Source: Podocnemis expansa
Lineage: Eukaryota > Chordata > Testudines > Podocnemididae
Direction: 5' to 3'
Assembly (NCBI GenBank): GCA_007922195.1
Contig: ML682024.1
Location: 7,427,594-7,491,593 of the forward strand
DNA: 64,000 bases
Position 1 is the stretch's first letter. Every line of letters starts with the position of its first letter. Below, piece after piece: positions 49,920 to 61,800 of the stretch. The notes under the pieces are model-generated. The model ran no database searches, was not told where the DNA came from, and saw only the letters and a list, made by a program, of their open reading frames with translations. Position numbers and translations under genes: made by a program.

Positions 49920-50780
49920 TGATGAAAAAGCCCTAGAAAATGACCATGGCCCATGCTATGTGGATTAAAAACTGGCTGGCTGACAGATCTGAAACCATAA
50001 TCAAGAGCAGAGAATCTGTTTCCAATGGGGTCTTGCAGAGCTCAGTCCTTGGCCCTCTGCTATTCAACATTTTATGAATGACCTGGGAGAAAACATAACA
50101 GCACCACTGGTGAGTTTTGCATGACTGGGGGACAAGGGGGTCACTAATGAACAGAGTGGGTCAGTGACACAAAACGACTGGGATCATTTGGCAAACTAGC
50201 ACTGTGTGTTTTAATATAGCTAAACGTCAACATGTCCAGCAAGGAGCAAAGGAGAATGGTCACACTTACAATCTGGGTAACTCTGTCCTGGGAAGTAGCA
50301 ACCCTGAAAAAACTTTGGGTTTCACAGGGGCTGATCGGCAGCTCCCTGTGTGGCACTAACACTGATGCCAAAGAGCCTATGTGATCTTAATAACAAGAGC
50401 ATCTTGCATAGCTACAGAGAGGCTATTTGACTTCTGGATTTGGCCAGGCTGCATCTAGTTCTGGTCTCCACAGGTCAAGAAAGATACTGACATGTTGGAG
50501 AGGGTTCTAAAAAGAGCACTGAGAATGATTAGAGGATGGAAAAACTTGGGAGTGATAGACTTTATGAGCTCAATCTATTTAGCTGAACAAAGAAGGTAGC
50601 TCAATCCCCCTCTTTCCGGGGAACAAATGCTGAGTAAGGGGCTCCTCATTTAGCAGGGTTGAAGTTGAAACTAGACTAATTCAGCCTGGAAATCAGGTGC
50701 AAATTTGGCACCCCTACAGCAATTAACCAGCAGGGACAATTTCCCCAGGGTCATGCTTGGTTGTTTCCTGAGTATTCTGC
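49920..50780 (+). pseudogene. CR1/L2-clade LINE fragment, RT remnant
   Basis: Translates with breaks to KNWLADRSETIIKSRESVSN then GVLQSSVLGPLLFNI, the decayed 'GVPQGSVLGPLLF' block of non-LTR reverse transcriptases, then FM.DLGE. Farther on, LDLARLHLVLVSTGQERY and GSKKSTENDR resemble the C-terminal part of such elements. No intact frame. Confidence 0.7.
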
Positions 50781-50974
50781 TCTGGCAATTATTTGAGGCA
50801 TCAGTGGCCTGGTGAATCCAGAGTGTCAGTGTGGATGATTACAGGGCTGCATTCAGGTCTGAATTCCTGAGCACTGGGCTGACACCCTGTAACCTGCCCC
50901 AGAAAGCTGCATGCAAGAGCCACAATCTCTTTGCACCTTACCCTCCCCTTCAGCACAATGGGAACAAAAATCTG

Positions 50975-51203
50975 TCTCTGGGCAATGCCTGGTACGACGG
51001 GGCTCCAATTTCACTGACTCTGTGTTCGGGCAGTATCTGGCACGTTGGGACCATGCTGGAACCTCTAGGAACTACTGGAGTATGCAACAGGAGAAACTGA
51101 GGCACAGAGAAAGGCAGCAACTTGTCTGAGGTCACCTAGCAAGACAGCTGGGAAGTGAACCCAGGTGCCAGCCCAGGGCTCTACCCCCTAGCCCACACTG
51201 CCT
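50975..51203 (-). mobile_element. MIR-like SINE with tail units
   Basis: On the minus strand: GCTAGGGGGTAGAGCCC (A-box-like), CACCTGGGTTCACTTCCC (B box), CTAGGTGACCTCAGACAAG, then CTCTGTGCCTCAGTTTCTCC, the core order of MIR. Beyond it lie two copies of the tail unit also found tandemly at 37815-38070. Confidence 0.75.
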
Positions 51204-53660
51204 ATAGCCCAAGAAGAATGAGACCTCTTAGGCCAGAGGGCCCCAAACTGTGGGGCATGCCCTCCAAAAGGGGAGCACCAAAGGAACCTTCAGGTACAGC
51301 TGAGGCCACACAGGGGTAGACAGGAAGCACCATTCAGTCCCCCTCTGCTCCAGCCCTCCACCCCCAGTTGCTAGGGCCCCACAACTTGCTCCTGGCCCCT
51401 TCCTGTATTTCGGCCCAGCCCTACTCCTGGCCCTGAACTCCCAGCCTCATTCACACAGCCCTCGGCCCTACAGCAGCAGCTCCAGCCCCCAAACAAGCCC
51501 CAGCCACAGCTTGTGCCCCAGCTGTCAGACCCCAACAGCAGGTTTGGCCCTGCTCTCAGCCCTGGTTTCCGGACCAGGTAAATGGAGGAGTGGGGTTGGG
51601 AACAACCACGTTAGGCACACTCCAGAAAAAGGTGCATCCATACACAATTTTGACAGTGACAGAAACATGATGGAAACCTAAGAGAGGACTTGAAAGAGGA
51701 TCCCCAGCTCACTGCCACATCTCCCAGACACTTCCTCCCACAAAGATAACCTACTATTGGTACCCACTCACAGAGTTGCTCCTGTCCCTCAGGTAAGGCC
51801 AGAAGTTCCAGGTTCAAATCCCCAGGGGTGAGAGGCTGTATCTGGATGGCTGAGGATAGAATGGACACCAACAACTCCCTGTTTTCTCCTCTCTACCCCC
51901 CCCCCCATGACCTGGCACCCGCATCCCTCGGCTTTCTGATGCTCCCAGGCAGCTGGCGTCACTACCAGGCATCTGGCAATACCTGTATGCCAGAGACAGG
52001 ATGTGTGACAGCACCTGTTGGGGGATGGATGGTACTGCCAGGCAGGGAAGACATGTAGAGGTGGGGATGACAGTAGGCATCAAGCTGGAGAAAAAAACTG
52101 CAGGGGGGGGGGCATAGAGCATCTGGCCCTAGTGCCAGGCTGGGGAGACAGGAAGCTGGGGGAGGGTAGCAAAACCCTGACACAAGAACAGCAGCATGTT
52201 GGTGGTGGAATAGGCTCAGGGTCTGGTCCCAACTTACCCAGCAGCCCCCCTCATCTCCAGCACTGACCCAAGCTTCCCTCCATCCAACTCAGTGAGCAGC
52301 TGTGCCTGCAAGGCCCAGATAACCTTTCCAGCCCAGTTTGCTTGCTGCCCCCACCCACTCTGGTCCTCGGGCTGTGTTGGCACGAACAGGCCAGGGGATG
52401 CACATTACACCCACCTCCCCATTAACCCCAGGAGAGACTATACTCAACAAGCAATGCACAGCCAGCTGCTGCTTCTGTCTTAGAAACCCCTAACAGATGC
52501 AGGAGCATGCAAGTGGCTTTAATTCAGTTCCAGGTTTGTCTACATAGGGATGCTAGGAAACATTAATCCAGATCAACTCCAACTCTGAATTCAAAGTGGC
52601 TCCATTAAACCTAATTAAGCTCCTGTGTGAATGAGCCCATTCCAGATTCAAGTGCCCTGACTGCACCTTCACTTCAATGCAGCAAAACTGAACTAAACCT
52701 GTCTACACAAGGATCAAACATGGTTTGATTAGCCCACTGGCAAAATCTGATCCAGAGGGACCCCTTTAGAGTCAAACCATTAAGTCTGATCACCATTTTT
52801 AATAGCTTAGTTAAGCCATTTTAAAACCACATGTGGATGATTATGCAAAGCTAGAGAAGCTTGAATTCAGTTTTGATGAATTCACTTGCAAACTGAAACG
52901 GAAAGAGGTGGCTGCAAGATGATGGCAGGTGAGGGGTCTCCAATAACCATCTCTCACTTCCCACCCCTGAGGGGCTGCATCCCAGGAACAGGTGAAGAGT
53001 TTCCTATAACCAGCCTTCATGCCCCATCCCAGAGGGACCATGTCTTGGTACCAGGCGAGGTATTCTTTTGTTGCTCTCTCAGGCCGGGATGCCGGGGGAG
53101 CAGGGGGGGTTGTCACTGGAATCAGCAAAATGTGGCAATTTGCTCAATTAACCGATGTTCCCGGCATGGAACATAATCCTGTTGCCATGGAGATGGCAGC
53201 ACCACGGTAACCGCCTGGGTCTTTGTTCCAGGTTTACCCCCATCAGGAACTGGTGATAAGAGCAACACAGGTGTGGGGGAGTGTGCAACACTGGGGGGCC
53301 CAGCACAGCCACCACCTCAGATGCCACAGAAAGGAGCATGGGGGAGTTTAAGGGGTGTGAACTGGGGTGAGTGAGGAGGGTTGTTAGCATGGGGGGAAGC
53401 AGCAGGGAACGTAGTGTGGGGGAGGTACGGGAGCCGGCTGGACGCGTTGCCAAGGGGACACAGACTGGGAACAAGAGTGCACAGGAAGTGGAGGGCTGCA
53501 GCCTGCTGGAGGGCACGAGGTTTCAAGGGTCGATTGATAGCAGGAGGTACGGAGAGACAGACAAAGGCACGCACACGCCTGCCAGCGAGGGGCAGCACCA
53601 CGGGGCAGCACCACACCCGCATGCAGGCACACACACAGCACTAGCTGATCACTGTACTGA
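51204..53660. other. Intergenic between SINE and ISOC2 3' end
   Basis: AT-richer DNA at about 52520-52860 has wording like GTTTGTCTACATAGGGAT and CTGTCTACACAAGGAT, perhaps an aged MITE. A C run lies at about 51896-51906. No gene recognised. Confidence 0.45.
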
Positions 53661-53664
53661 AGGT

Positions 53665-53670
53665 TTTATT
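53665..53670 (-). promoter_or_regulatory. ISOC2: ISOC2 polyadenylation signal AATAAA
   Basis: Minus-strand AATAAA, 73 nt beyond the ISOC2 stop codon, giving a short 3' UTR. Confidence 0.8.
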
Positions 53671-53742
53671 TCAGCCCTGCTCCCATGCACTGGGGGTGAA
53701 GGCGGGCTGCAGAGGGGGGCATGGGGTCTAGGGGCTGCAGGG

Positions 53743-55641
53743 CTAACTGAAGCCAGGGCTCTGTCCCTGGAAGAGGGGGAGGAGGCAGCTGTCCGGGGCT
53801 GGGTCCTTAATGAGCTTCTGGATCTGGAAGCACAAAAGAGAGCATGATACCAGAGAGACGGCCAGAACAACAGATTCATGGTCTCCAAGTCCTCCCTCCC
53901 TCCCGCCCTAAGGGGTCAGGAATGGGACATGGGACTTATGCCTTCTTGAGGTAACTGTGTCCATTGTTCCCAGGGTGGGGGCTGGCAGGGAGGGCGGGTA
54001 CCTGACGGAAACGGGGGTCGGCTGCATCTTGGACCAGCTGCAAGATCAATCCCTCGCTAGTGGTGATGAAGGCACCGCTCTGCTGCAGGCGGGACAGGGC
54101 GCCCAGCCGGTCCACTTGGCTGGGGAAGAGAGATGTCAGGGTAGCATGAGTGGCCCCCTCCCTTCTGTGCCCCAGCCCCTTCCTAACTCGCCTGGGGCTG
54201 GGTCAGCTCCCCCACAGTCAGGTTCCCCCCCCCCCACTATCCCTAGATGAAAACTCCTAACCCCTCCAGTTCCTCTTCCAGCTGAGATCCCCATCCATCC
54301 CCCTCCATCCCAGCCCCACAGCCTGACCTTCGGGAGGAGCAAGCATCGGCCACCACATGGACATCCAGGCCTCGCTCCAGGGCATCTAATGCTGTGCTCT
54401 GGGGAAAAGAAAACAAACTGGGGCCATGGCATAGCCAGCCCAGACCCCCTCAACCTCCTTTCCCACCACAGCAATAGCCTAGCCAGCCTGGACATCCACC
54501 AGACATCTAGGTCCCACCCCAGTGGTTAGCTCCCCCCTCTAGGGCACTGACCCAGACTGTTGGGTCCCCTCCCATCCCTCCTTGGTACCATGATGCAGGC
54601 CTGGGTCTCAATGCCACATAGGAGAACCGAGCGTAGGTGGGGCAGTGCCTTCAGCTCCTGCTCCACCTCTGGGACCAACATGCTGAAGCAGGTCTTGGGG
54701 AACTTCTTCAGTGCCTCCGCCCCCAGCTCAGGTACCGTGGGGCCAAGCCCCTGGGGGTATTGCTCCGTCACCACCACCGGTATCTCCAGCACCTTTGCCA
54801 CCTGGGGAGGGAGGGTAGGTGTTAGAGCAGGGGGAGCTGGCAGGAAGGACTCCTGGGTTCTCTCCCCAGCTCTGGGAGGAGAATGGGTTTCAGTGGCTTA
54901 CAGATGATAAACCCCATGTGGAGGGGGAGAAACACTAAGTGTTATCAGGAAAGCTGATGATTTCTGGAAATGTGAAATCAACCAGTGTAAAATGAAAAGG
55001 CCCAACACAGCATCAGCTCCTGTTTCCTGAGGCAGGTCCCAATTCTCCCCTCTCCCCTGCAGACCTCACCCTCTTGGAAACAGACCCCAGCACCCCCAAA
55101 AGCAGGTTACGAGGGGATCAGGATAAATGAATGGAGAAGGAATACCCGAGACACCCCCACCCAAGAATTATAAATGACAAAGTATTTCCCAGGGAGCTGA
55201 TTCTGGTCAGTCCTCCACAGTTAAGCCGCCGTCCAGTGGCCAGCGTGTGCAACTACAGCTGCCTAGGGGCCTTTTCTATTTCACCCGGACTTCAGGAAAC
55301 AACTTCACCCACCACCTCCCTGGTCATCACATGTCCACGGCCAGTCTTATGGCGACTCCTCACCCAGCGCTGGGCCGTGGCCCCTCGGGGGTGTGAGGGT
55401 GGAGTGCAGCCCCTCAGGGGTGGGAGGTGGAAACTTTTTGACAGCTCCTAAAACACTACAGGGAAACGAGAGCGCCCCACGCTGAGCCCCCCAGCCCGGG
55501 TCACCTCACCTGCAACATGCGCGCAGCCACCGCCACGATCTGGGGGAAGTGGACTACGGTGGGCCGGAACTTTTCCTGCATGTCGCACAGGAAGAGGACG
55601 CTGGATTTGGGAAACACTTTCCCGAGCCGGGCCAGGGACAT
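53743..55641 (-). CDS. ISOC2: ISOC2, isochorismatase domain-containing protein 2, 204 aa
   Basis: Cysteine-hydrolase-fold protein; the mammalian form is mitochondrial or cytosolic and of unsettled substrate. Coding exons in transcript order: 55510-55641, 54589-54801, 54328-54398, 54002-54119, 53743-53823, all phases consistent. Seen: [15 protein letters not shown] with the first catalytic-type Asp at 20; [34 protein letters not shown] with the nucleophile-position Cys113; [30 protein letters not shown]; ending QGQSPGFS. Length and order match human ISOC2 (205 aa). The third intron donor is the weaker GTCAGG. An acceptor CCGCAG at 55650 leaves 8 nt of leader before the ATG, and a donor CGAG|GTGAGT at 56079-56084 implies a non-coding exon 1 above 56085. 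It follows SHISA7 on the same strand as in human. Confidence 0.95.
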
Positions 55642-55678
55642 CGCTGCCACTGCGGCCAGAAGATGATGAGAGAATAGA

Positions 55679-55778
55679 CTAGAATCATAGGGTTGGAAGG
55701 GACCTCATGAGATCATTGAATCCAAGCCCCTGGGGCTTGAACCCAGCACCTTCTGCACATTAAGCAGAGATGCTAGCC
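55679..55778 (-). mobile_element. tRNA-derived SINE with CR1-like tail, in ISOC2 intron 1
   Basis: Minus strand: GGCTAGCATCTCTGCTTAAT, GTGCAGAAGG, B box GGTTCAAGCCC (55733-55743), GATCTCATGAGGTCCC, CTTCCAACCCTATGATTCT. The longer of two copies; it begins only 38 bp from the ISOC2 ATG, inside the probable leader intron. Confidence 0.85.
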
Positions 55779-56084
55779 AAGAAGAGGCCCCGCGCCTCAC
55801 CCCCTGCACGGCCAATCCCTGATCCCCAAGGGGCCTTTCCCTCGAGGGGGCGATGGGTCTGGGTTCAGGAGTGCTTGGGTCCCTATGGCGGGGAGGGGCC
55901 TGCTTACGAGACCACGCTTGTTTCTGTGGGGCACAGCCAGGCTCCCCCACCCGCGGGCCGTGCCCAGCAGCCTGTGCCCCAGCTGTGCAGAGAAGGGCGC
56001 CTCTCCAGCCCATGCAGTGCTGGGTGCCTGGGCAGCGCTCCCCCTCTCTGAACCCTTTACCTGGGCACAGTCTGCCCCACTCAC

Positions 56085-56445
56085 CTCGGTCTGCGCTTCC
56101 CCCGCGACCCTCCCTTGCCAGCTAATTAGCTAAACCCGCCCTCGCCCAATCAGCGACGAAGCAGCATAGCTGGCCTATCGCCCTCCACCTCCCGCCCACT
56201 GGTTCCCTGCCAATAGGAACGCGCTGAAAGTTCTTCCCAGCCGGCCTAACGGAACGTTCCAAAGGTCACGCCCACTTCCCGATGACCGTCCAATCAGGAA
56301 AGGGAGACATGACGTACGGAGACACCGACTGACAGAACGTTCCAAAAACCACGCCCCCTCCGTCTCCCAGCCAATCCAGAAAAGGAGGAGGGGTGACGCC
56401 TCTAGAGGCTGGTTGACGTTCCGAAGACCACGCCCACGCAATCGT
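56085..56445 (-). promoter_or_regulatory. ISOC2: ISOC2 promoter: tandem modules with CCAAT and GC boxes
   Basis: Upstream of the inferred leader exon. CCAAT lies at 56146, 56210, 56290 and 56371. A palindrome-type AACGTTCC lies at 56253 and 56336, and GACGTTCC at 56415, each followed after 3-6 bases by CACGCCC. The elements recur at about 80-bp steps, so the region is a tandemly duplicated promoter unit that has diverged. Confidence 0.65.
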
Positions 56446-57627
56446 GAAGAGGTGACTTAGAGGTGGCGGGCAGCCTTTGGGGTTCCCTGAGGACCCTGTC
56501 ACTTTAAGGGAAGGTTGGGGGGGGCTGCCTCCCTTTAGCCCTTTGTTTATAGGGGGCCCCCGACAAAGCAGAGAGCCCTGCTTCCTGCTGGTCGAGCCCC
56601 CACGTTCTGCCTCACAGAAACTCCACCTGGTGCCAGCTCGAACAAGACCATCCTCCTGGGCCTTGTGTGGCTGGGGAAACTGAGGCATGGGGGGGAACCA
56701 TGCATAGCCATGCAGCAGGCTGGAGCAGCACCGCTCCCAGATCCTGAGTGCTCAGTTCCCTGCCCAGAACTGTCCACACTATAAACTGGCTGAACTAGAC
56801 TGAAGAGCCCCAGCAGGGTTGGGTGGTGGGTATCAGGCACAAAAATATGGCAGCCCAGGAGCCCGACAGCTGGAAGAATGCAGCCTTGGACATGGGGGGA
56901 AGGGAAAGGAGGAGCAAAGCAGTGGGGCCTGGTGGAAAAGGCACCAGATCACACCTTAGGAGACATGGGTCTTATCCCCAGCCGTGCCCTCCTGGCAGAC
57001 CCCTCCTTGTGACTCGGTTTCCCCATCTGTGACCAAGAGATGAAGACCGGAGTTCCAGGTGAAAAGCATATCATGGACCTTTTTTCTCAGGCAAAAAATC
57101 CCCCAAGCGATGGTGGAGAAGAGGGACCAGAGCTGGTTCCTAACCTCCACTCTTGACCCCTCAGGCATAATTTTTCTAATGACAAATTTTGGCAGGAGAA
57201 GGGAGCAGAGGCATCAGGTGGGCCTAGGGAAAGGTAGGTGTATCCAGGGTGATAAGGGGAGGAAGGTGTCAGAAGTGGATCCCAGGTGCAGCAGCATTTT
57301 GAGCCAGGACAAGCATTTTGTCAAAAACTTCCCCCTTTACTCCTTGCTCAGAATCCAGGGACCCCATCTGTGTGGGGCTGGGGAACAGCTAAAGGTGTGT
57401 GTTAGTACTGGGGTGGGGGGAAATCACAGCCCCAGGGAATTCCTGTGCCCACTGCAGCGAGTCTGGGATCCAGCCATCACTTCCTTCCCCCACTTCTCCC
57501 CATCTTGTCCTACCATCACCCAGCTTCCCTAGTCTCCCCTGCCCCAGGCACTTCCACCCACCCTAAGCCAAATGGGAACTCACCCCTGGGTAACACCTGG
57601 ACGACATGGAGCCCAGAAAAATAAAGC
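56446..57627. other. Intergenic between ISOC2 and the JIP-like gene
   Basis: Includes a MIR-like SINE on plus at about 56930-57045 (GACATGGGTCTTATCCCCAG, then CTCGGTTTCCCCATCTGTGA). No coding exon recognised. Confidence 0.55.
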
Positions 57628-57633
57628 TTTATT
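57628..57633 (-). promoter_or_regulatory. Polyadenylation signal for the JIP-like gene
   Basis: Minus-strand AATAAA within the palindrome AATAAAGCTTTATT, so the signal reads on both strands. It gives a 3' UTR of about 1.25 kb after the stop at 58873. Confidence 0.6.
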
Positions 57634-58872
57634 AGAAATCATCCCATAGAAAAAGATTTCCAGATACTGTCAAGGGTGGCGTGGCTCAGATAGACAGACA
57701 AATGGGACAGAGCCCAAACCTGAGGATCTAGCAGCAATGGGGCACCCAGCTCTGCACTCTCCATGCAGCAGCGAAGTCTTGGGGGATAGGTGGCTGGTAT
57801 CATGACAGCACAAAGCTGTGCTAGGGGAAGTCAGTGCAAGGAGGAAGGCACTATAGCCTGTTGCCCATGTGGCTCCAGTTAGGGAGGAAGAAGAAGATCC
57901 TCAGGAAGCCTTTAAAACCTCTAGGTGATTCAGCACCCCAGTATACAGAAGGGAAACTGAGACGGGGCAGGATCTAGCACAGGCAGAGACAGAAGCCAGG
58001 ACTCTTGACTCTCAGCCCTACTCCAGCAACCCAAGTACCCTGAGATCCAGCCCCCCCCAGTGTGCATATAAAGGAGGGGGGGCTCTGAGATGTGGGTGGA
58101 GCCTGGTAGAGAGGGCAGGGTGTGTAAACAATATCCCTGAGAGAAGCTGTCGTCTACACTCCTGAGAGCGACAGTGGTCCCACCCCCATTTAAAGGCCAG
58201 AGGAGCTGTGTAAGCTAGGTTTGGAGGTGGGGTCCTGTGGTGTGAGAAAAGGCAACAAGGAGGCATAGCACTTTAAGGGGGGGAGAGAAGGCACCGCTGT
58301 GGGGCTGTGTACTGGGGGTCCCAGGGTAAGGGGGGCATGAGACACTGATGGGAGACAAACAGGAGATTATGCTGGGGGGGGGCTCTAGCAGTTTGGGGGT
58401 AAGGTGAGAGCAGGGGGGTTGGTAGGTGAGAGGGAACTGAGGTTGGGGGCCTCAGATGCAGTAAATGAGGAGGGTGAATGGGGGGAGCAGAGGCTGCTGG
58501 GGGGGGGTCAGAGCCTGGGGGGAAATGCCGGCTCCACAGGGATGTGCAGGACAGCCAGTAGATGAATGGGGGGAGGGGGCGGTCTAGCAACTGCCCTACT
58601 GGGAAAGGTCAGGGGAGGCTGGGGGCCATTTCCCCAAGGGTGGGGGGGGACTCCAAGAGATAGGACAATTCATCCCCATTTCCCACTTGCTCCCAAGCCC
58701 CTGAAAAACAGCAGCAACTCAGTCATGGCCTCAACTTCACATGGGCAATGGAATGTGGTTAACACAGTCCCCCTCGCCCCAAGACCAGAACTGGTATTGG
58801 GGTGCAGTAGTGAGGACATGGTAGTTCCCTGGGCAGCACACAGGGCCAGTGCCTGTGCCCATCACCTTGATC

Positions 58873-61800
58873 TCAGCCCTGGACCTGCCACACGATGAGG
58901 TGACTGCGCTCTGAGCGGCACAGACGGGGGTTGGGCACCAAGAGGTTCCCAAATCGATCGTCCGTGTCATCCCCTGCAAAGGGAGAAAGAGATGGGGTCA
59001 GAGCAGCCCCAGCCCGCCCCCTCCACATCAGCACTGATATGCAGCCACCTCTGGGATGGGGCATCAGAGATGGCTATGCAGAGACCACTTCCCTGAGCCT
59101 GAGATAAGGCCCTGCTGTGGAAGGAGCTAATTACTTGGGACCCCCATGTAGCAGTCCCATCTCCTGCCCCCATTGTAAAGCACGTACCAATCCGGAGATT
59201 GATGTATCCTTCTCCTCCGCTCAGCACCAAGGCCAAGGGCCCCTTCTGCCCAGCCCTCTCCTCACAGCTCTCCTCACTCCCAGACAGTGAAGGGTTAAGG
59301 CAGCCTGGAGCAGGGAAGACAAGCTATTATCTCAGCCCCAGCCTCTAGGGAGCTTTCCCAGGTGGTAGCTGGGATTCACGATTCATCCTGCTCCTGAGAG
59401 AACCCAGGAGTCCTGGCTCCCAGCCCCCCCTGCTCCAACCACTAAAACCCCCTCCCCTCCCAGAGCTGGGGAGAGAACCCAGGTGCCCTGGCTCCCGGCC
59501 CGGCTGATACCTGGGACACAGACGAAGAACCGGACAGCATCACGGTGCCCGTGGTAGGACGCTTGAGCACTTTCCATCGCACAGTAGGGAGTGTGGGTGG
59601 GTGAGGCGCCAGCCTGGGACCCTTTGGTTGGGGGGGTCTCTGAACTCCCCAAGAACTCTGAAGATAGCATGAGAGAGGAGGCGGGTCAGAGCCTAGGGGT
59701 GAGGCCTGCAGGGAACCCACACCCCAAGAGTGCAGCTGGTCACACACCTCCCCCCATGGGATACCAGAGAAACACACACACCAGCAAGGGCCAGTGCTAT
59801 GTACCCTGAGATCCCTCCCCACACCACACACCCCAGGATGGCTTGGCTGGCTGTGGGACATGATCAGTGCTAAGGTGACCCACCGCCTTCATCACCTCAA
59901 CTCACCTGGAGTGAAGGGCACGGTCAAGATGGTGCCGTTGGTTGTGCCAATCCACAGCCGCTTGGCAAAGCAGCCCAGGGCCGAAACATGCAAGGAGAAA
60001 CCCAGAGTGTTCGGGCCTAAAGAGATGGGTGATGAGAACCCCTGGAGCCAGCCAGTCCCTAGCCTGGCGGCAGATTGGGGGTGGTGCCCCAGAAAGGGAA
60101 AGGCATCAAACCCCATTCCCCACCCTCCAACCTGAGCCAGCCCCATCACCTGCTCACCGAACACGCTTTGGACAAAGGGCGTCAGATCTATCTCCTGCAG
60201 GGGCTGGCTGGTGGACGCATGGAAAAGACGCAGGATGGGGTCCAGCCGCACTGAGACCCAGACGCCGTTGCCTACCAATGCCATGTGCCGCACCTGGCTC
60301 TCGGGGCGTCCAGTCACTTCAAAGTACTGCTGGGGAGTTGGGGGTAAGCAAAATGAAGAGCTGGGCCTGGAGGATCCCTGGCTCCCCAAATGTATTCCCA
60401 GCCTAGTTGATCCCAACTGATCTTCCATGATCCTACTGGAACCCCTACCCCATCAGTAGACCTAAGAAATCCACAAACATTGCTTGGAATGACCCCCGTA
60501 TCCCTTCCCAAGCAGAGCTGTCTTGGGAGGGGGGTGAGGGTGAGAAGGGTGATCACCCCAGGCCCTGCAGTTCCCTGGACCCCATGCTGTCCTGCCATGA
60601 GCAGGGCAGCGTGTTGCCCAAACCACTGCTCCCCCCAGTTGCATTGTCCCCTGCCCACTCCCTGCTGCCTTTGGTGCAAAGCTAAAGGAAGCAGGGAGAG
60701 GGGGGGAGAAGAGGGGGACTGCAGGCACAAAACCTGCCTCAACTCTCAGCTGGTCTGCTTTGCGCCCAGGGAGGAACAGCCAGCCCAGAGGCAGGGTGGG
60801 CCGGCAGCGCCCAGCCCCTGGACTGGCCTGCTTTGCCCTGGCTCAGGAGTATGGAGCCACCCTTGGGGCTAGCCTGCTGCACCCCCATCTCCTCCACAGC
60901 ACAGTGGGGGACCACATAGGCCAATTGGCCCCAGGCCCTACACCCCCTTAGGGATGGCCCTGCTTCCAAGTATATCTTGCAAGATCCACCATATCACCCA
61001 AGTTGATCCCATGGTTCCCTTAACCCCATCTGAGTGGATGCCACAAAGATCTACTGATACCATCTGAGTCAACCCCGCAAGACTGTGGGGAAATGCTCAT
61101 CTCAGGGGATCCTGTTAGATCACTGCCTACTAATATCATAAGTGTTTATCCCACATCATCGTGCAGAGTACCCATACCTCACCCAAGTGTACGCTATGAA
61201 AGCTGCCAGTGTCACCTGAGTTCATCCCACAGGAAGACTCCCTATTCCTATCTGAGTGGTTCTTAGGAAATCTACTTACATCACCTGAGCACCAGCCCCT
61301 CCAGAGCTGGTCTCATAAGACCTCCACACAAATTACAGTTGACCTTACATGATTCTGCCCACATGTCCTTGCACACCTGAGTTGATCCCAAGAAATCACC
61401 TTTGGATTCTACATTCCTCATTGACTTGATCCCCATGAGACCCAGGGATTACTCCCCCATGTCCACAGCCTTCTTGCCCTTGCCAGAAGATCCTTTAAGA
61501 TCCAGGGACTCCCCGAGGATCCCTCCCCTTCTGTGGATCCCCTGGCTCCTGGCTACTTTACCAGGCTCCACTCACCTTCTGCATCTCAGCTGCTCCCTCA
61601 GCCCCACAATGGATCTAATTGTACCTTCACTGATCCCAGTCTCTTTCCACACACACCTTACCTCTGACCCCCATTCTTACCTGGATCTTAGCCCCCCGTG
61701 GCTCCACCACATAGACCCGGTTGCGATAGCCGACCCAGACCTGGCCTCCCACAGCCAAGGCACAGCGGATGGACTGGTGAGGGCGTCCCAGATCCAGCAG

